Positions 29,332 through 41,323 of a DNA stretch of 64,000 nt are shown here, piece by piece. The translations under genes and the position numbers were made by a program. The stretch covers positions 54,181 through 118,180 of the forward strand of contig WVSN01000011.1 in assembly GCA_015689705.1 (NCBI GenBank), in the 5' to 3' direction. Source of the stretch: Rhodobacterales bacterium HKCCE3408. Lineage in GTDB: Bacteria > Pseudomonadota > Alphaproteobacteria > Rhodobacterales > Rhodobacteraceae. Within the stretch, counting starts at the first letter, position 1. Every line of letters begins with the position of its first letter. The notes under the pieces were generated by a model. It was not told the DNA's origin. It saw nothing but the letters and a program-made list of their open reading frames with translations, and did not search any database.

Positions 29332-30183
29332 TCAGCGGTTCAGATCGTCCCTGACCTGTCCCCAGGCCATCAGCGTGAAGATCGCCGTTCCGCCGACGAT
29401 GTTGCCGAAGAGGACCGGCAACCAGAACTGGGTAATCGCGGTCAGAGGTGCAAGGGCTCCGTCAAGAATGACCACGGTCATTTCCACCGAACCGACGATC
29501 ACATGGGCGAAATCTCCTGCTGCGATAAGCCAGGTGAACAGCACGATCACCGCGAGCGGCGCCGGCTCGACCTGCGGCATCATCCAGACGATCGCGGCCA
29601 CGAGAAGCCCCGCCGGGATCGCGCGCACGAAGCTTTCCAGGGCGCCCATATCGACGGCGTGGTGCGAGATCTCGTAGATCGAGGGCATGACCTGATCGGG
29701 CAGCGTGGGCGCGTAGTGCAGCCATGCGCCGGCGATGAAGGCGCCGATGACGTTGGTCCCCAGAACGATGGCCCAGAGCCGGGCGACCTGGAGGAACATG
29801 TTCGGGGTGAACTTCCGCATGAGCGGAAGAACCGTGGTGATCGTGTTCTCGGTGAACAGCTGCATCCGGCCGAGGATCACCAGCGCGAAGCCGAGGGAGT
29901 AGCCGAAATTTTCGATCAGGTGGCGCCACGGCGCGTCCGGCAGGTAGCTGCGCAAGATCGCCTCGGCCACGAGCGAGAAGCCGATCAGCACGCCAGCCGA
30001 AAGACCAGCATAGGCAAGCGAGCGCGTCGTGCGCGCCAGTTCCTGTTCTCCTTCGCGGCGGATGACCTCGTAGACGAGTTTGGAGGAGAGGGAGGCGGCC
30101 TCTTCGACCGTTTCCTCCTGCACCTCCTCGTCGAGCGGGGCCTCCGGCTCGGGCGATGTGTCGTCGTTTTTCTGCACCTGCAC
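29332..30183 (-). CDS. formate/nitrite transporter (FNT) family protein
   Basis: A 283-residue protein. A cytoplasmic acidic N-terminal tail (about 1-45) precedes six predicted membrane helices. The FNT repeat motifs are visible (GRMQLFTENTITTVLPLM; GTNVIGAFIAG; WLIAAGDFAHVIVGSVE; PVLFGNIVGGTAIF). FNT pentamers carry formate, nitrite, hydrosulfide or lactate. The start is GTG at 30183, with GCGAGGAC ahead of it. The long acidic tail is unlike FocA. Substrate unassigned. Confidence 0.88.
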   Translation of the reverse strand: MQVQKNDDTSPEPEAPLDEEVQEETVEEAASLSSKLVYEVIRREGEQELARTTRSLAYAGLSAGVLIGFSLVAEAILRSYLPDAPWRHLIENFGYSLGFALVILGRMQLFTENTITTVLPLMRKFTPNMFLQVARLWAIVLGTNVIGAFIAGAWLHYAPTLPDQVMPSIYEISHHAVDMGALESFVRAIPAGLLVAAIVWMMPQVEPAPLAVIVLFTWLIAAGDFAHVIVGSVEMTVVILDGALAPLTAITQFWLPVLFGNIVGGTAIFTLMAWGQVRDDLNR

Positions 30184-30236
30184 GTCCTCGCATCACGCAC
30201 CTGAGACGCCTCAGGCCGCTGCGCGGTTCCCGGTCT

Positions 30237-32900
<2,664 letters not shown>

Positions 32901-32992
32901 GAAATTCCTATCCGAACGAGGGAGGGCCGGTGGCGGCGGACCATGTGGGGGCTGGACTCGGATTGTCAAGCACCGCCCCCGGCGGGTCCGGA

Positions 32993-34144
32993 TCAGGCCG
33001 GAAGCGCCAGCATTCCGCCCGGCCGCCGCTCCACCCGGCCATGAAGCTCGAGCTCGGCCAGTGCGTCGGCGATGATGCGCGCGGGCTGTCCGAGGTCGCG
33101 GATCAGCTGGTCCTCGGGCGTCGGCGCAGGGCCGAGCCGGGCAAGGATGGCGGCGGGCAGGCCGTCGGGTCGCGTCGCCTTGTGCACCGGCGGGGCGGCC
33201 GTCTCCGTGGCCGACAGGCCGGGCAGGTCCGGTTGCGTGCCGAGGGCCTCGACCACGTCCTCGGCCGACCGGATGAGCACCGCGCCGTCCCGGATGAGGA
33301 TGTTGCAGCCCGAGGCGCGCGCATCCATCGGGTGGCCCGGCACCGCCATCACCTCGCGCCCCATATCGAGCGCGGCGCGCGCAGTGATGAGCGATCCCGA
33401 CCGCGCGGCCGCTTCCACCACGATGACCGCCCGGGACAGTCCCGCGACGATGCGGTTGCGCAGCGGGAAGTGCCGGGCCTGCGGGTCAAGCCCGAACGGC
33501 TGTTCGGTCAGGCGCAGGCCCGTCTCGGCGATCTCCGCGGCGAGCTTCGTGTTCTCGGGCGGGTACATCACGTCCAGCCCGCCGGCCTGAACGCCGATCG
33601 TGCCGGTCGGCAGTGCCGCCTTGTGCCCGATGGCGTCGATGCCGCGCGCCAGACCGGAGACGATCACGTATCCCGCGGCGCCCAGATCGCGGGCCAGCCG
33701 CTCGGTCATCCGCGCCCCGAGAGAGGAGGCGTTGCGCGTGCCGACGACGGCGATGGCCGGGCGGGCCAGCATCTCGGCCCGGCCGAGTGCCCAGAGGACC
33801 GGCGGGGGGCCGGGGCTGTCCGAGAGCAGGGCGGGGTAGTCCGGATCGCCGAGGCAGATCATCATCGCGCCCGCCCGTTTGGCCGCCTTCATCTCCGACA
33901 GTGCCGCGGCCTCGGGACAGGGCGCGTAATCCGCCACGCCGGCCTCGGCGGCGATACCCGGCAGCGCGGCGAGAGCGGCCTCCGCGTCGCCATGTTCCGC
34001 CATCAGCCGGAGATAGGTCGACGGACCGACGCGCCGGGACCGGATCAGCCGCAGCCGCGCCAGCCGGTCCTGCCCCGCGGTCGAGGGCGGCGGCGCATAA
34101 TCGAGCGGCGGCTCCGCGAAGCCCGGGGCGAAATCCTCGTCCAT
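32993..34144 (-). CDS. dprA: DNA-processing protein DprA
   Basis: A 383-residue protein: N-terminal helical SAM-like region (DRLARLRLIRSRRVGPSTYL), the Rossmann core with VVGTRNASSLGARM, VSGLARGIDAIGHKAAL and GVQAGGLDVMYPPEN, FPLRNRIVAGLS, and a C-terminal winged-helix domain (about 315-383). It loads RecA on incoming single-stranded DNA in transformation. Other competence genes are not in this window. It is followed by topA. Confidence 0.95.
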   Translation of the reverse strand: MDEDFAPGFAEPPLDYAPPPSTAGQDRLARLRLIRSRRVGPSTYLRLMAEHGDAEAALAALPGIAAEAGVADYAPCPEAAALSEMKAAKRAGAMMICLGDPDYPALLSDSPGPPPVLWALGRAEMLARPAIAVVGTRNASSLGARMTERLARDLGAAGYVIVSGLARGIDAIGHKAALPTGTIGVQAGGLDVMYPPENTKLAAEIAETGLRLTEQPFGLDPQARHFPLRNRIVAGLSRAVIVVEAAARSGSLITARAALDMGREVMAVPGHPMDARASGCNILIRDGAVLIRSAEDVVEALGTQPDLPGLSATETAAPPVHKATRPDGLPAAILARLGPAPTPEDQLIRDLGQPARIIADALAELELHGRVERRPGGMLALPA

Positions 34145-34197
34145 GGCGCGCAGGCTAGGAGAGGATTGGTTAACGGACTCTTAGCGGAGTGGCGCCA

Positions 34198-35625
34198 TTA
34201 CCCGGCCGCTGACCCACCCACCGTCAGCCCGCCGATCAGGAGCGTCGGCTGGCCCACGCCCACCGGCACCCACTGGCCGGCCTTGCCGCAGTTCCCCATG
34301 CCCGGGTCGAGCGCCATGTCGTTGCCGATCGCGCGGATCTGCTGGAGCGCGGTGGCGCCGTCGCCGATCAGGGTCGCGCCCTTGACCGGTGCGCCGACCT
34401 TGCCGTCCTTCACGCGGTAAGCCTCGGTGCAGCTGAACACGAACTTGCCGTTGGTGATATCGACCTGACCGCCGCCGAAGCCGACCGCGTAGATGCCGTC
34501 CTTCACATCCGCCACGATGTCGCCGGGGTTGGCATCGCCGCCGAGCATGTAGGTGTTCGTCATCCGCGGCATCGGCGGGTGCGCATAGCTTTCGCGCCGG
34601 CCGTTGCCGGTGGGCTCGACCCCCATCAGACGGGCGTTCTGGCGGTCCTGCATGTATCCGACGAGGATGCCGTCCTCGATCAGGACGTTCTTGCCCGAGG
34701 GCGTGCCTTCGTCGTCGACGGTCAGCGATCCGCGGCGGTCGGGGATCGTGCCGTCGTCCAGCACGGTCACGCCGGGGCTGGCCACGCGCTGGCCCATCAG
34801 CCCGGCGAAGGCCGAGCTCTTCTTGCGGTTGAAGTCGCCTTCGAGCCCGTGCCCGACCGCCTCGTGCAGAAGGATGCCCGGCCAGCCGGGGCCGAGGGCC
34901 ACGTCCATGACGCCCGCGGGCGCCGGAACGGCCGAGAGGTTCACGACGGCGATCCGCAGCGCCTCTTTCGCGACGCGTTCCCAGTTCTCGCGCGCGATCA
35001 GGCCGTCGAGCGCGATCCGACCGCCGCCGCCGGCGCTGCCGCTCTCGCGGCGGCCGTTCTCCTCGACGATGACCGAGACGTTGATCCGCGTCATTGGCCG
35101 GATATCGGCGGTGCGGGTGCCTTCGGGGCGGAGGATCTCGACCTCCTGAAGGCTCGCTGCGACGCTGGCGGTGACCTGAACGACGCGCGGATCAAGGGCG
35201 CGGAGGAAGGCGTCGATCTCCTTCAGGGTATCGAGCTTCACGCCGAAGGCGACGCCCGAGACCGGGTCGGCATCTGTGTAGAGCTTTGTATTGGTGCCCT
35301 TGGGCGGCGGGGCCATCGTGCCACCGCCATCGCCGACGGCGAGCCGCGCGGTGTCCACCGCCCGCTTCAGCGCCGTCTCCGAGATCTCGGTCGCATGGGC
35401 GTAGCCCGCGACGGTCCCGCGGACGGCGCGCAGGCCGAAGCCCTCGGCCGCGTCGTAATTCGCCGTCTTCACCTGTCCGTCGTCGAAGACGAGCACCTCG
35501 GACCGGCGGCGTTCGAGGAACAGCTCGCCGTCATCGGCCCCGGACGTCGCCGTGCGCAGAAGGCCAAGCGCCGTCTCCGCGTCGATCAGGGTTTCGAAGG
35601 GGCGGAACGGGGCGTGATCGGTCAT
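34198..35625 (-). CDS. tldD: metalloprotease TldD
   Basis: A 475-residue protein of the TldD/PmbA family. The zinc motif HEAVGHGLEGDF gives the HExxxH ligands near residues 255-260, and the C-terminal PGMGNCGKAGQWVPVGVGQP is diagnostic. With TldE it digests unfolded peptides and matures peptide antibiotics such as microcin B17. The tldE partner is not in the window. It is transcribed away from coxB. Confidence 0.95.
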   Translation of the reverse strand: MTDHAPFRPFETLIDAETALGLLRTATSGADDGELFLERRRSEVLVFDDGQVKTANYDAAEGFGLRAVRGTVAGYAHATEISETALKRAVDTARLAVGDGGGTMAPPPKGTNTKLYTDADPVSGVAFGVKLDTLKEIDAFLRALDPRVVQVTASVAASLQEVEILRPEGTRTADIRPMTRINVSVIVEENGRRESGSAGGGGRIALDGLIARENWERVAKEALRIAVVNLSAVPAPAGVMDVALGPGWPGILLHEAVGHGLEGDFNRKKSSAFAGLMGQRVASPGVTVLDDGTIPDRRGSLTVDDEGTPSGKNVLIEDGILVGYMQDRQNARLMGVEPTGNGRRESYAHPPMPRMTNTYMLGGDANPGDIVADVKDGIYAVGFGGGQVDITNGKFVFSCTEAYRVKDGKVGAPVKGATLIGDGATALQQIRAIGNDMALDPGMGNCGKAGQWVPVGVGQPTLLIGGLTVGGSAAG

Positions 35626-35759
35626 GGGTCATCCTGGCAGTCGCGGGAGTGGGCGGGCGGGTGAGACATTTTACAGCACTGCCTTGCACCCCGCCTTTCT
35701 ATATGGTCCACGCAGCATCGAACGCAACGGGATCGCCCCGGGGAACACAGGACAGACGT

Positions 35760-36644
35760 ATGGCACTTCGCACGAAGGTTTCCGGCCTCTGGGCCGGTCT
35801 TGGCGCCAGCCTGATGGCCGGCGCGGCACAGGCGCAATCAAGCCTCCGCGAGACGCTCGAAATCCGGGGCGCGCCGGAACAGGGCGGCGTGAACATGCAG
35901 GACGGCGTGACCGGCGTTGCACTGGACATCCGCGCGCTCGACAGCTTCCTGCTGGTGATCATCACGGCCATCGTGCTCTTCGTCACGGCGCTGCTGATCT
36001 ACACCATCGTGCGCCACAACGCCCGCGCCAATCCCGAGCCGGCGTCGTTCACGCACAACACCAAGATCGAGGTGACCTGGACGCTCGTGCCGCTTCTGAT
36101 CCTGTTCGTGATCGGGGCCTTCTCGCTGCCGGTTCTGTTCCGCCAGCAGACGATTCCCGACGCCGACGTGCTAATCAAGGCGACCGGCTACCAGTGGTAC
36201 TGGGGCTACGAGTATCCCGAGGAGGGTCTCGAATTCACCTCGATCATGCTCCAGCCCGAGGAGCTCGAGGAATATGGCTACGGCCCGGACGAATACCGCC
36301 TTGCCACCGATACCGCCGTCGTCGTGCCGACCGGCCAGACGGTCGTGATGCAGGTGACCGCGGCCGACGTGATCCACTCCTGGACCATCCCGGCCTTCGG
36401 CGTGAAGCAGGACGGCGTGCCGGGCCGGCTAGCCGAACTGTGGTTCGAGGTCGCCGAGGGCGAAGAGGGCGTCTATTTCGGCCAGTGCTCCGAGCTGTGC
36501 GGCGTCAACCACGCCTTCATGCCGATCACCGTCTTCGCGGTGACGCAGGAGGAATATGCGGCGTGGCTGGCCGGCGAAGCGCAGGAATTCGCGTCGACCG
36601 GCACCCGTGCGCCGGCCTACACGCAGGTTGCGGCGGCGGAGTGA
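35760..36644 (+). CDS. coxB: cytochrome c oxidase subunit II
   Basis: A 294-residue aa3-type oxidase subunit (also called ctaC). Signal peptide at about 1-25, two transmembrane helices near 58-82 and 100-122, then the periplasmic CuA domain. Ligands are visible in [13 protein letters not shown] and [14 protein letters not shown]. It accepts electrons from cytochrome c. Aromatic motif [10 protein letters not shown] is present. First gene of the oxidase cluster; subunit I is elsewhere, as is common in Rhodobacteraceae. Confidence 0.97.
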   Translation: MALRTKVSGLWAGLGASLMAGAAQAQSSLRETLEIRGAPEQGGVNMQDGVTGVALDIRALDSFLLVIITAIVLFVTALLIYTIVRHNARANPEPASFTHNTKIEVTWTLVPLLILFVIGAFSLPVLFRQQTIPDADVLIKATGYQWYWGYEYPEEGLEFTSIMLQPEELEEYGYGPDEYRLATDTAVVVPTGQTVVMQVTAADVIHSWTIPAFGVKQDGVPGRLAELWFEVAEGEEGVYFGQCSELCGVNHAFMPITVFAVTQEEYAAWLAGEAQEFASTGTRAPAYTQVAAAE

Positions 36645-36648
36645 TCGG

Positions 36649-37581
36649 TTGAGCGATCTCAGCACACAGACGCCGGTCGATTTCGAGGGCGAGGCGCGGT
36701 TCGGCGACTACATCGCGCTGCTGAAACCGCGGGTGATGTCGCTCGTCGTGTTCACGGCGCTGGTCGGCCTTCTGGTCGCGCCGGTGCCGGTCGATCCGAT
36801 GATCGGCTTCACTGCGATCCTGTTCATCGCGCTCGGGGCCGGGGCGTCGGGTGCGCTGAACATGTGGTACGACGCCGATATCGACGCGGTGATGCGGCGC
36901 ACGCGAAGCCGTCCGGTGCCGGCAGGGCGCGTCACGCCGTCCGAGGCGCTGCAGATCGGAATGGGCCTGTCGGTCCTGTCGGTCGTCATGCTCGGGCTTG
37001 CCACGAACTGGGCCGCGGCGGGGCTGCTCGCCTTCACGATCTTCTTCTACGCCGTCGTCTACACGATCTGGCTGAAGCGCCGGACGCCGCAGAACATCGT
37101 CATCGGCGGCGCGGCCGGGGCCTTCCCGCCGCTCGTCGGCTGGATGGCGGCGACCGGCGGCATCGCGCTCGAGCCGGTGCTGATGTTCGCGCTGATCTTC
37201 CTCTGGACGCCACCGCATTTCTGGGCGCTCGCGCTGTTCATGAAGTCGGACTACGACACCGCGCGGGTGCCGATGCTGACCGTGACCCATGGCCGTGCCG
37301 AAACCCGGCGCCAGGTGCTGCTCTACACGATCGCACTGATGCCGGTGGCGATCTGGCTCGGGTTCACGTCGGTCGGCGGGCCCATCTACCTGGCCGTCGC
37401 GGCTCTGACGAACCTGTGGTTCCTAGTCGGGGCGTGGCGCATCTGGCGCCGCGACGAGACCGCGGCCGAGGCCGACAGCTACGCCGTGGAGAAGCGCGTC
37501 TTCCGCTTCTCGCTTCTCTACATCTTCGTCCATTTCGGCGCGCTTCTGGCCGAGGCGACGCTGCGCGCGGCGGGGGCCTGA
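36649..37581 (+). CDS. ctaB: protoheme IX farnesyltransferase
   Basis: A 310-residue polytopic membrane enzyme of the UbiA superfamily. The prenyl-diphosphate motif is [18 protein letters not shown]; the second Asp-rich loop is [19 protein letters not shown]. It makes heme O from heme B for the oxidase. A TTG start at 36649, with GGAG eight bases before it, gives [14 protein letters not shown], the expected N-terminus; no ATG fits. It begins four bases after coxB. Confidence 0.94.
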   Translation: MSDLSTQTPVDFEGEARFGDYIALLKPRVMSLVVFTALVGLLVAPVPVDPMIGFTAILFIALGAGASGALNMWYDADIDAVMRRTRSRPVPAGRVTPSEALQIGMGLSVLSVVMLGLATNWAAAGLLAFTIFFYAVVYTIWLKRRTPQNIVIGGAAGAFPPLVGWMAATGGIALEPVLMFALIFLWTPPHFWALALFMKSDYDTARVPMLTVTHGRAETRRQVLLYTIALMPVAIWLGFTSVGGPIYLAVAALTNLWFLVGAWRIWRRDETAAEADSYAVEKRVFRFSLLYIFVHFGALLAEATLRAAGA

Positions 37582-37585
37582 GACC

Positions 37586-37774
37586 ATGCCGCTGACCGAA
37601 ACCCACGACCTGCACCGCCGCCGCTTCGGCCGCAATGTCGGTGTGGCGCTGTGCCTTCTGGGCTTCTGCGCCGTGGTGTTCGGGCTGACCATCGCGAAGA
37701 TCCGGCAGGGCTCCGAGATGGAGGCGTTCGACCATGCCGCGCGGCCGTCGCTGACCGTGGAGGAGACGGAATGA
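37586..37774 (+). CDS. small membrane protein of the oxidase cluster (CoxF-like)
   Basis: A 62-residue protein with one transmembrane helix (about 16-40) and the N-terminus MPLTETHDLHRRRFGRNVG. Small ORFs of this size and position between ctaB and ctaG are usual in Rhodobacteraceae and are called CoxF or oxidase assembly protein. The function is inferred from context only. Its stop overlaps the ctaG ATG (ATGA). Confidence 0.75.
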   Translation: MPLTETHDLHRRRFGRNVGVALCLLGFCAVVFGLTIAKIRQGSEMEAFDHAARPSLTVEETE

Positions 37775-38322
37775 ACGCCAATTCCCGTACGGCTGTGAAA
37801 CTGCTCGGCGTGGTGGCCGTCATGATCGGCCTCACCGCCGCCGCCGTCCCCGCCTACAACCTGTTCTGCCGTGTCACCGGGTTCGGCGGTGCAACGGTGC
37901 GCAACGACGTGGGCAGCGACATCGTCACCGACGAACTCATCACGATCCGCTTCGACGCCAACCGCGCCATCGGGATGCCATGGGAATTCCGGCCTGCGCA
38001 GCAATCGATGGAGCTTCGGATCGGGGAAACGGGTTTGGCTTTCTACGAGGCCTACAACCCGACCGACCACCCGATCGCGGGCAGTGCGGTGTTCAACGTC
38101 ACCCCGTTCATCACGGGCGGATATTTCGTGAAGATCGACTGCTTCTGCTTCACCGAGCAGGTCCTGATGCCGGGCGAGCGCGTCCAGATGCCGGTCAGCT
38201 TCTATGTCGACCCGGAAATCCTCGACGACCCCGAAGCGAGCTTGGTTCCCGCCATCACCCTGAGTTACACATTCCACGAGATCGACATCCCTGAGGATTA
38301 CGATCTCGCCGCACTCGACTGA
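37771..38322 (+). CDS. ctaG: cytochrome c oxidase assembly protein CtaG/Cox11
   Basis: A 183-residue protein with an N-terminal membrane anchor (about 8-30) and a periplasmic immunoglobulin-like domain. The copper-binding motif is [10 protein letters not shown], and a conserved cysteine sits near the membrane in [12 protein letters not shown]. It delivers copper to the CuB site of subunit I. Overlaps the preceding small gene by four bases. Confidence 0.96.
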   Translation: MNANSRTAVKLLGVVAVMIGLTAAAVPAYNLFCRVTGFGGATVRNDVGSDIVTDELITIRFDANRAIGMPWEFRPAQQSMELRIGETGLAFYEAYNPTDHPIAGSAVFNVTPFITGGYFVKIDCFCFTEQVLMPGERVQMPVSFYVDPEILDDPEASLVPAITLSYTFHEIDIPEDYDLAALD

Positions 38323-38347
38323 GCCTGCCCCAGAAGGACCGCGAAAA

Positions 38348-39154
38348 ATGGCCCATGCGAAACAACACGACTACCACATCCTGCCGCCCTCGATCTATCC
38401 GCTGATCGGGGCCGTCGGCGCCTTCTGCATGCTTACCGGCGCGGTTATCTGGATGCATGGCAGCGCGCCGTGGCTGTTCCTGATCGGCGCGGTCGCGCTG
38501 GCCTTCGTGATGATCGGCTGGTGGTCGGACGTGGTGACCGAGAGCAACGCGGGCGACCACACGCCGGTGGTGCGGATCGGCCTGCGCTACGGCTTCATCA
38601 TGTTCGTGATGTCCGAAGTGATGTTCTTCGTCGCGTGGTTCTGGGCCTTCTTCAAGCACCAGATCTACCCGATGTCGGCCTATGAAGGCTCGCAATACGT
38701 CACGCCGGAATTCTACCAGCTCGACGTCTTCCACCTGCCGCTGATGAACACCGTCGTGCTGCTTCTGTCGGGCTGCGCGGTGACCTGGGCGCACCATGAA
38801 CTGGTCCATGGCGGCGATCGCAAGAACGTCGCCAACGGCCTGCTCATCGGCATCCTGCTCGGCCTCGCCTTCACCGGGCTTCAGGCGTTCGAATACTACG
38901 AACTGCTCGTCCACGAGGACTGGAGCTTCGGCGGCGACCGCTTCTTCGGCACCTTCTTCATGGCGACGGGCTTCCACGGCGCGCACGTGATCATCGGGAC
39001 GATCTTCCTGACGGTCTGCTACTTCCGCGTGCTGTCCGGACACTTCACCGCCGAGAAGCATGTCGGGTTCGAGGCCGCGGCCTGGTACTGGCACTTCGTC
39101 GACGTGGTCTGGCTGTTCCTCTTCGCCGCGGTCTACATCTGGGCGCTTGGCTGA
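38348..39154 (+). CDS. ctaE: cytochrome c oxidase subunit III
   Basis: A 268-residue protein with about seven transmembrane helices: [16 protein letters not shown] at the start, [14 protein letters not shown] in helix [17 protein letters not shown], and the C-terminal [16 protein letters not shown]. It stabilises the aa3 oxidase core and the proton uptake path. It is followed by a hairpin and then SURF1. Confidence 0.97.
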   Translation: MAHAKQHDYHILPPSIYPLIGAVGAFCMLTGAVIWMHGSAPWLFLIGAVALAFVMIGWWSDVVTESNAGDHTPVVRIGLRYGFIMFVMSEVMFFVAWFWAFFKHQIYPMSAYEGSQYVTPEFYQLDVFHLPLMNTVVLLLSGCAVTWAHHELVHGGDRKNVANGLLIGILLGLAFTGLQAFEYYELLVHEDWSFGGDRFFGTFFMATGFHGAHVIIGTIFLTVCYFRVLSGHFTAEKHVGFEAAAWYWHFVDVVWLFLFAAVYIWALG

Positions 39155-39162
39155 CGGATCGT

Positions 39163-39195
39163 CGCCGCGCAGGGGCATCGAGCCCCCGCGCGGCG
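39163..39195 (+). terminator. hairpin downstream of ctaE
   Basis: A 14-bp stem with one mismatch (CGCCGCGCAGGGGC / GCCCCCGCGCGGCG) around a 5-base loop lies nine bases after the ctaE stop. It is followed by GCCTCCGGCGGGAGTATTTC, a short sequence I associate with 3' intergenic regions in this family. It may terminate or attenuate transcription into SURF1. Confidence 0.5.
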
Positions 39196-39262
39196 ATGCC
39201 TCCGGCGGGAGTATTTCGAAAGCAAAGAGGGGGCGGTCCGCTCGGGCCGCCCTTGGTGCGAG

Positions 39263-39928
39263 ATGGCGCGACGGATCATTCCGGTTCTTCTGTTCGGTCT
39301 CGGCGGCGTCGCCGTGCTCGTCGCGCTCGGCATCTGGCAGGTGCAGCGACTGGCCTGGAAAGAGGGCGTTCTGGCCGAGATCGAGACGCGGATCGCGGCT
39401 GCGCCGGTGGACCTGCCCGGGGCGCCCGATCCGGAGGCGGATCGCTATCTTCCGGTCCGGGCGGAGGGTGTCGTCGGGGATGACGGTCTGCGGATCCTGG
39501 TTTCACCCCGGGGGCTCGGCGCGGGCTACCGCGTCGTCTCGGCCTTCGAGACCGGCGGGCGCATTGTCATGGTCGACCGCGGCTTTATCCCGACGGAGGA
39601 GGCGCTTCCGGAGGGCGGACCCGCGACCGTGACCGGCAACCTGCACTGGCCCGACGAGATCACCCGCTCCACCCCGCCGCCCGACGAGATGCGCAACATC
39701 TGGTTCGCCCGCGACGTGCCCGCGATGGCGGCGGCGCTCGGGGCCGAGCCGGTCCTGATCGTCGCACGCGAGATCGAGCCGGGATACGGGACCGCGCCGC
39801 TGCCCGTCGGCACCGAGGGTATCCCGAACGACCACCGCCAGTATGCCATCACGTGGTTTTCGCTCGCCGCGCTCTGGATGGGGATGACTCTCTATCTTCT
39901 GTGGCGTATCTACCGGCGGACGATCTGA
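39263..39928 (+). CDS. SURF1 family cytochrome oxidase biogenesis protein
   Basis: A 221-residue protein with the SURF1 layout: N-terminal helix (about 4-23) ending LGIWQVQRLAWKEG, a central domain with VMVDRGFIP, and a C-terminal helix after NDHRQYAITWFSLA. It helps insert heme A into subunit I. In many relatives a DUF983 gene lies between ctaE and this gene; none is present here. Confidence 0.93.
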   Translation: MARRIIPVLLFGLGGVAVLVALGIWQVQRLAWKEGVLAEIETRIAAAPVDLPGAPDPEADRYLPVRAEGVVGDDGLRILVSPRGLGAGYRVVSAFETGGRIVMVDRGFIPTEEALPEGGPATVTGNLHWPDEITRSTPPPDEMRNIWFARDVPAMAAALGAEPVLIVAREIEPGYGTAPLPVGTEGIPNDHRQYAITWFSLAALWMGMTLYLLWRIYRRTI

Positions 39929-39937
39929 GGCCATGTA

Positions 39938-41323
39938 ATGCAGTATGTCTCGACCCGGGGCGCCGCCCCCGTTCTGACCTTCGAAGAGGCCATGCTGACC
40001 GGCCTCGCCCGCGATGGCGGGCTGTACGTCCCGGCCGAGATCCCGGCGATGAAGGCGGAGGATATCGCGGCGCTGGCGGGGCTGAGCTACGAGGAGGTCG
40101 CGTTCCGCGTGATGCGGCCCTTCGTCGGCGATGCCTTCACCGACACCGAGTTCGGCGACCTGATCGCGCGCGCCTATGCGGGCTTCGGCCATGCCGCCCG
40201 CGCGCCGCTTGTCCAGCTTCAGCCGAACCACTTCCTGCTCGAGCTGTTCCACGGGCCGACGCTGGCCTTCAAGGACTTCGCGATGCAGCTGATCGGCCAG
40301 CTGTTCGAGGCGGCGCTGACCCGCCGGGGCGAGCGTGTGACGATCGTCGGCGCGACCTCGGGCGATACCGGATCCGCGGCGATGGAGGCCTTCCGTGGGC
40401 TCGATGCGGTCGAGGTCTTCATCCTCTACCCGCATGGCCGCGTTTCGGACGTGCAGCGGCGGCAGATGACGACGGTCTCGGAGAAGAACGTCCATGCCCT
40501 CGCGCTGACCGGCGATTTCGACGATTGCCAGGCGCGGCTGAAGGACATGTTCAACGATTTCGCCTTCCGTGACGGGGTGCGGCTGGCAGGCGTCAACTCG
40601 ATCAACTGGGCGCGCGTGCTGGCGCAGGTGGTCTATTACTTCACCGCCGCTGTGTCGCTAGGCGCGCCGCATCGCGCGGTGTCCTTCTGCGTGCCGACGG
40701 GGAATTTCGGCGACATCTTCGCGGGCTACATCGCCAAGCGGATGGGCCTGCCGATCGAGAAGCTGATCGTCGCGACGAACCAGAACGACATCCTGCACCG
40801 CACGCTGTCCTCGGGGGATTACGCACCCACGGGCGTCGTGCCGTCGATCAGCCCGTCGATGGATATCCAGGTGAGTTCCAACTTCGAACGCGCGCTCTTC
40901 GATGCCTATGGCCGGGACGGCAGGGCGGTGGGTCAGTTGATGGCCGAGCTGAAGGCCGGCGGCTTCCATGTCAGCCAGGGCGCGCTGGAGCGTCTGCGCG
41001 AGGATTTCGCCTCGGGCCGCGCGTCGGAGGCCGAGACCTCGGCGATGATCGCGCGCGCCAAGGCCGAGTTCGGCGAATTGCTCTGCCCGCATTCCGCCGT
41101 CGGCGTGCATGTCGCGCAGGACCATCTGGGGGCAACGCCACTCGTCACACTCGCCACGGCGCATCCGGCAAAATTCCCCGATGCGGTCGAGGATGCGACC
41201 GGCATCCGGCCCGCGCTGCCGCCCCGCATGGCGGACCTGTTCGACCGGCCGGAGCGGATCACGCGGGTCGAGAACGACCTTGCCCGGATCGAGCAGCTGA
41301 TCCGCGACGAGGTGATGGCATGA
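39938..41323 (+). CDS. thrC: threonine synthase
   Basis: A 461-residue PLP enzyme starting MQYVSTRGAAPVLTFEEAMLTGLARDGGLY (quoted in part), with the PLP lysine in TLAFKDFAMQ, the phosphate loop GATSGDTGSAA, and VPTGNFGDIFAGY. It converts O-phosphohomoserine to threonine. It starts ten bases after SURF1, and its stop overlaps the M16 peptidase ATG (ATGA). Confidence 0.97.
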   Translation: MQYVSTRGAAPVLTFEEAMLTGLARDGGLYVPAEIPAMKAEDIAALAGLSYEEVAFRVMRPFVGDAFTDTEFGDLIARAYAGFGHAARAPLVQLQPNHFLLELFHGPTLAFKDFAMQLIGQLFEAALTRRGERVTIVGATSGDTGSAAMEAFRGLDAVEVFILYPHGRVSDVQRRQMTTVSEKNVHALALTGDFDDCQARLKDMFNDFAFRDGVRLAGVNSINWARVLAQVVYYFTAAVSLGAPHRAVSFCVPTGNFGDIFAGYIAKRMGLPIEKLIVATNQNDILHRTLSSGDYAPTGVVPSISPSMDIQVSSNFERALFDAYGRDGRAVGQLMAELKAGGFHVSQGALERLREDFASGRASEAETSAMIARAKAEFGELLCPHSAVGVHVAQDHLGATPLVTLATAHPAKFPDAVEDATGIRPALPPRMADLFDRPERITRVENDLARIEQLIRDEVMA

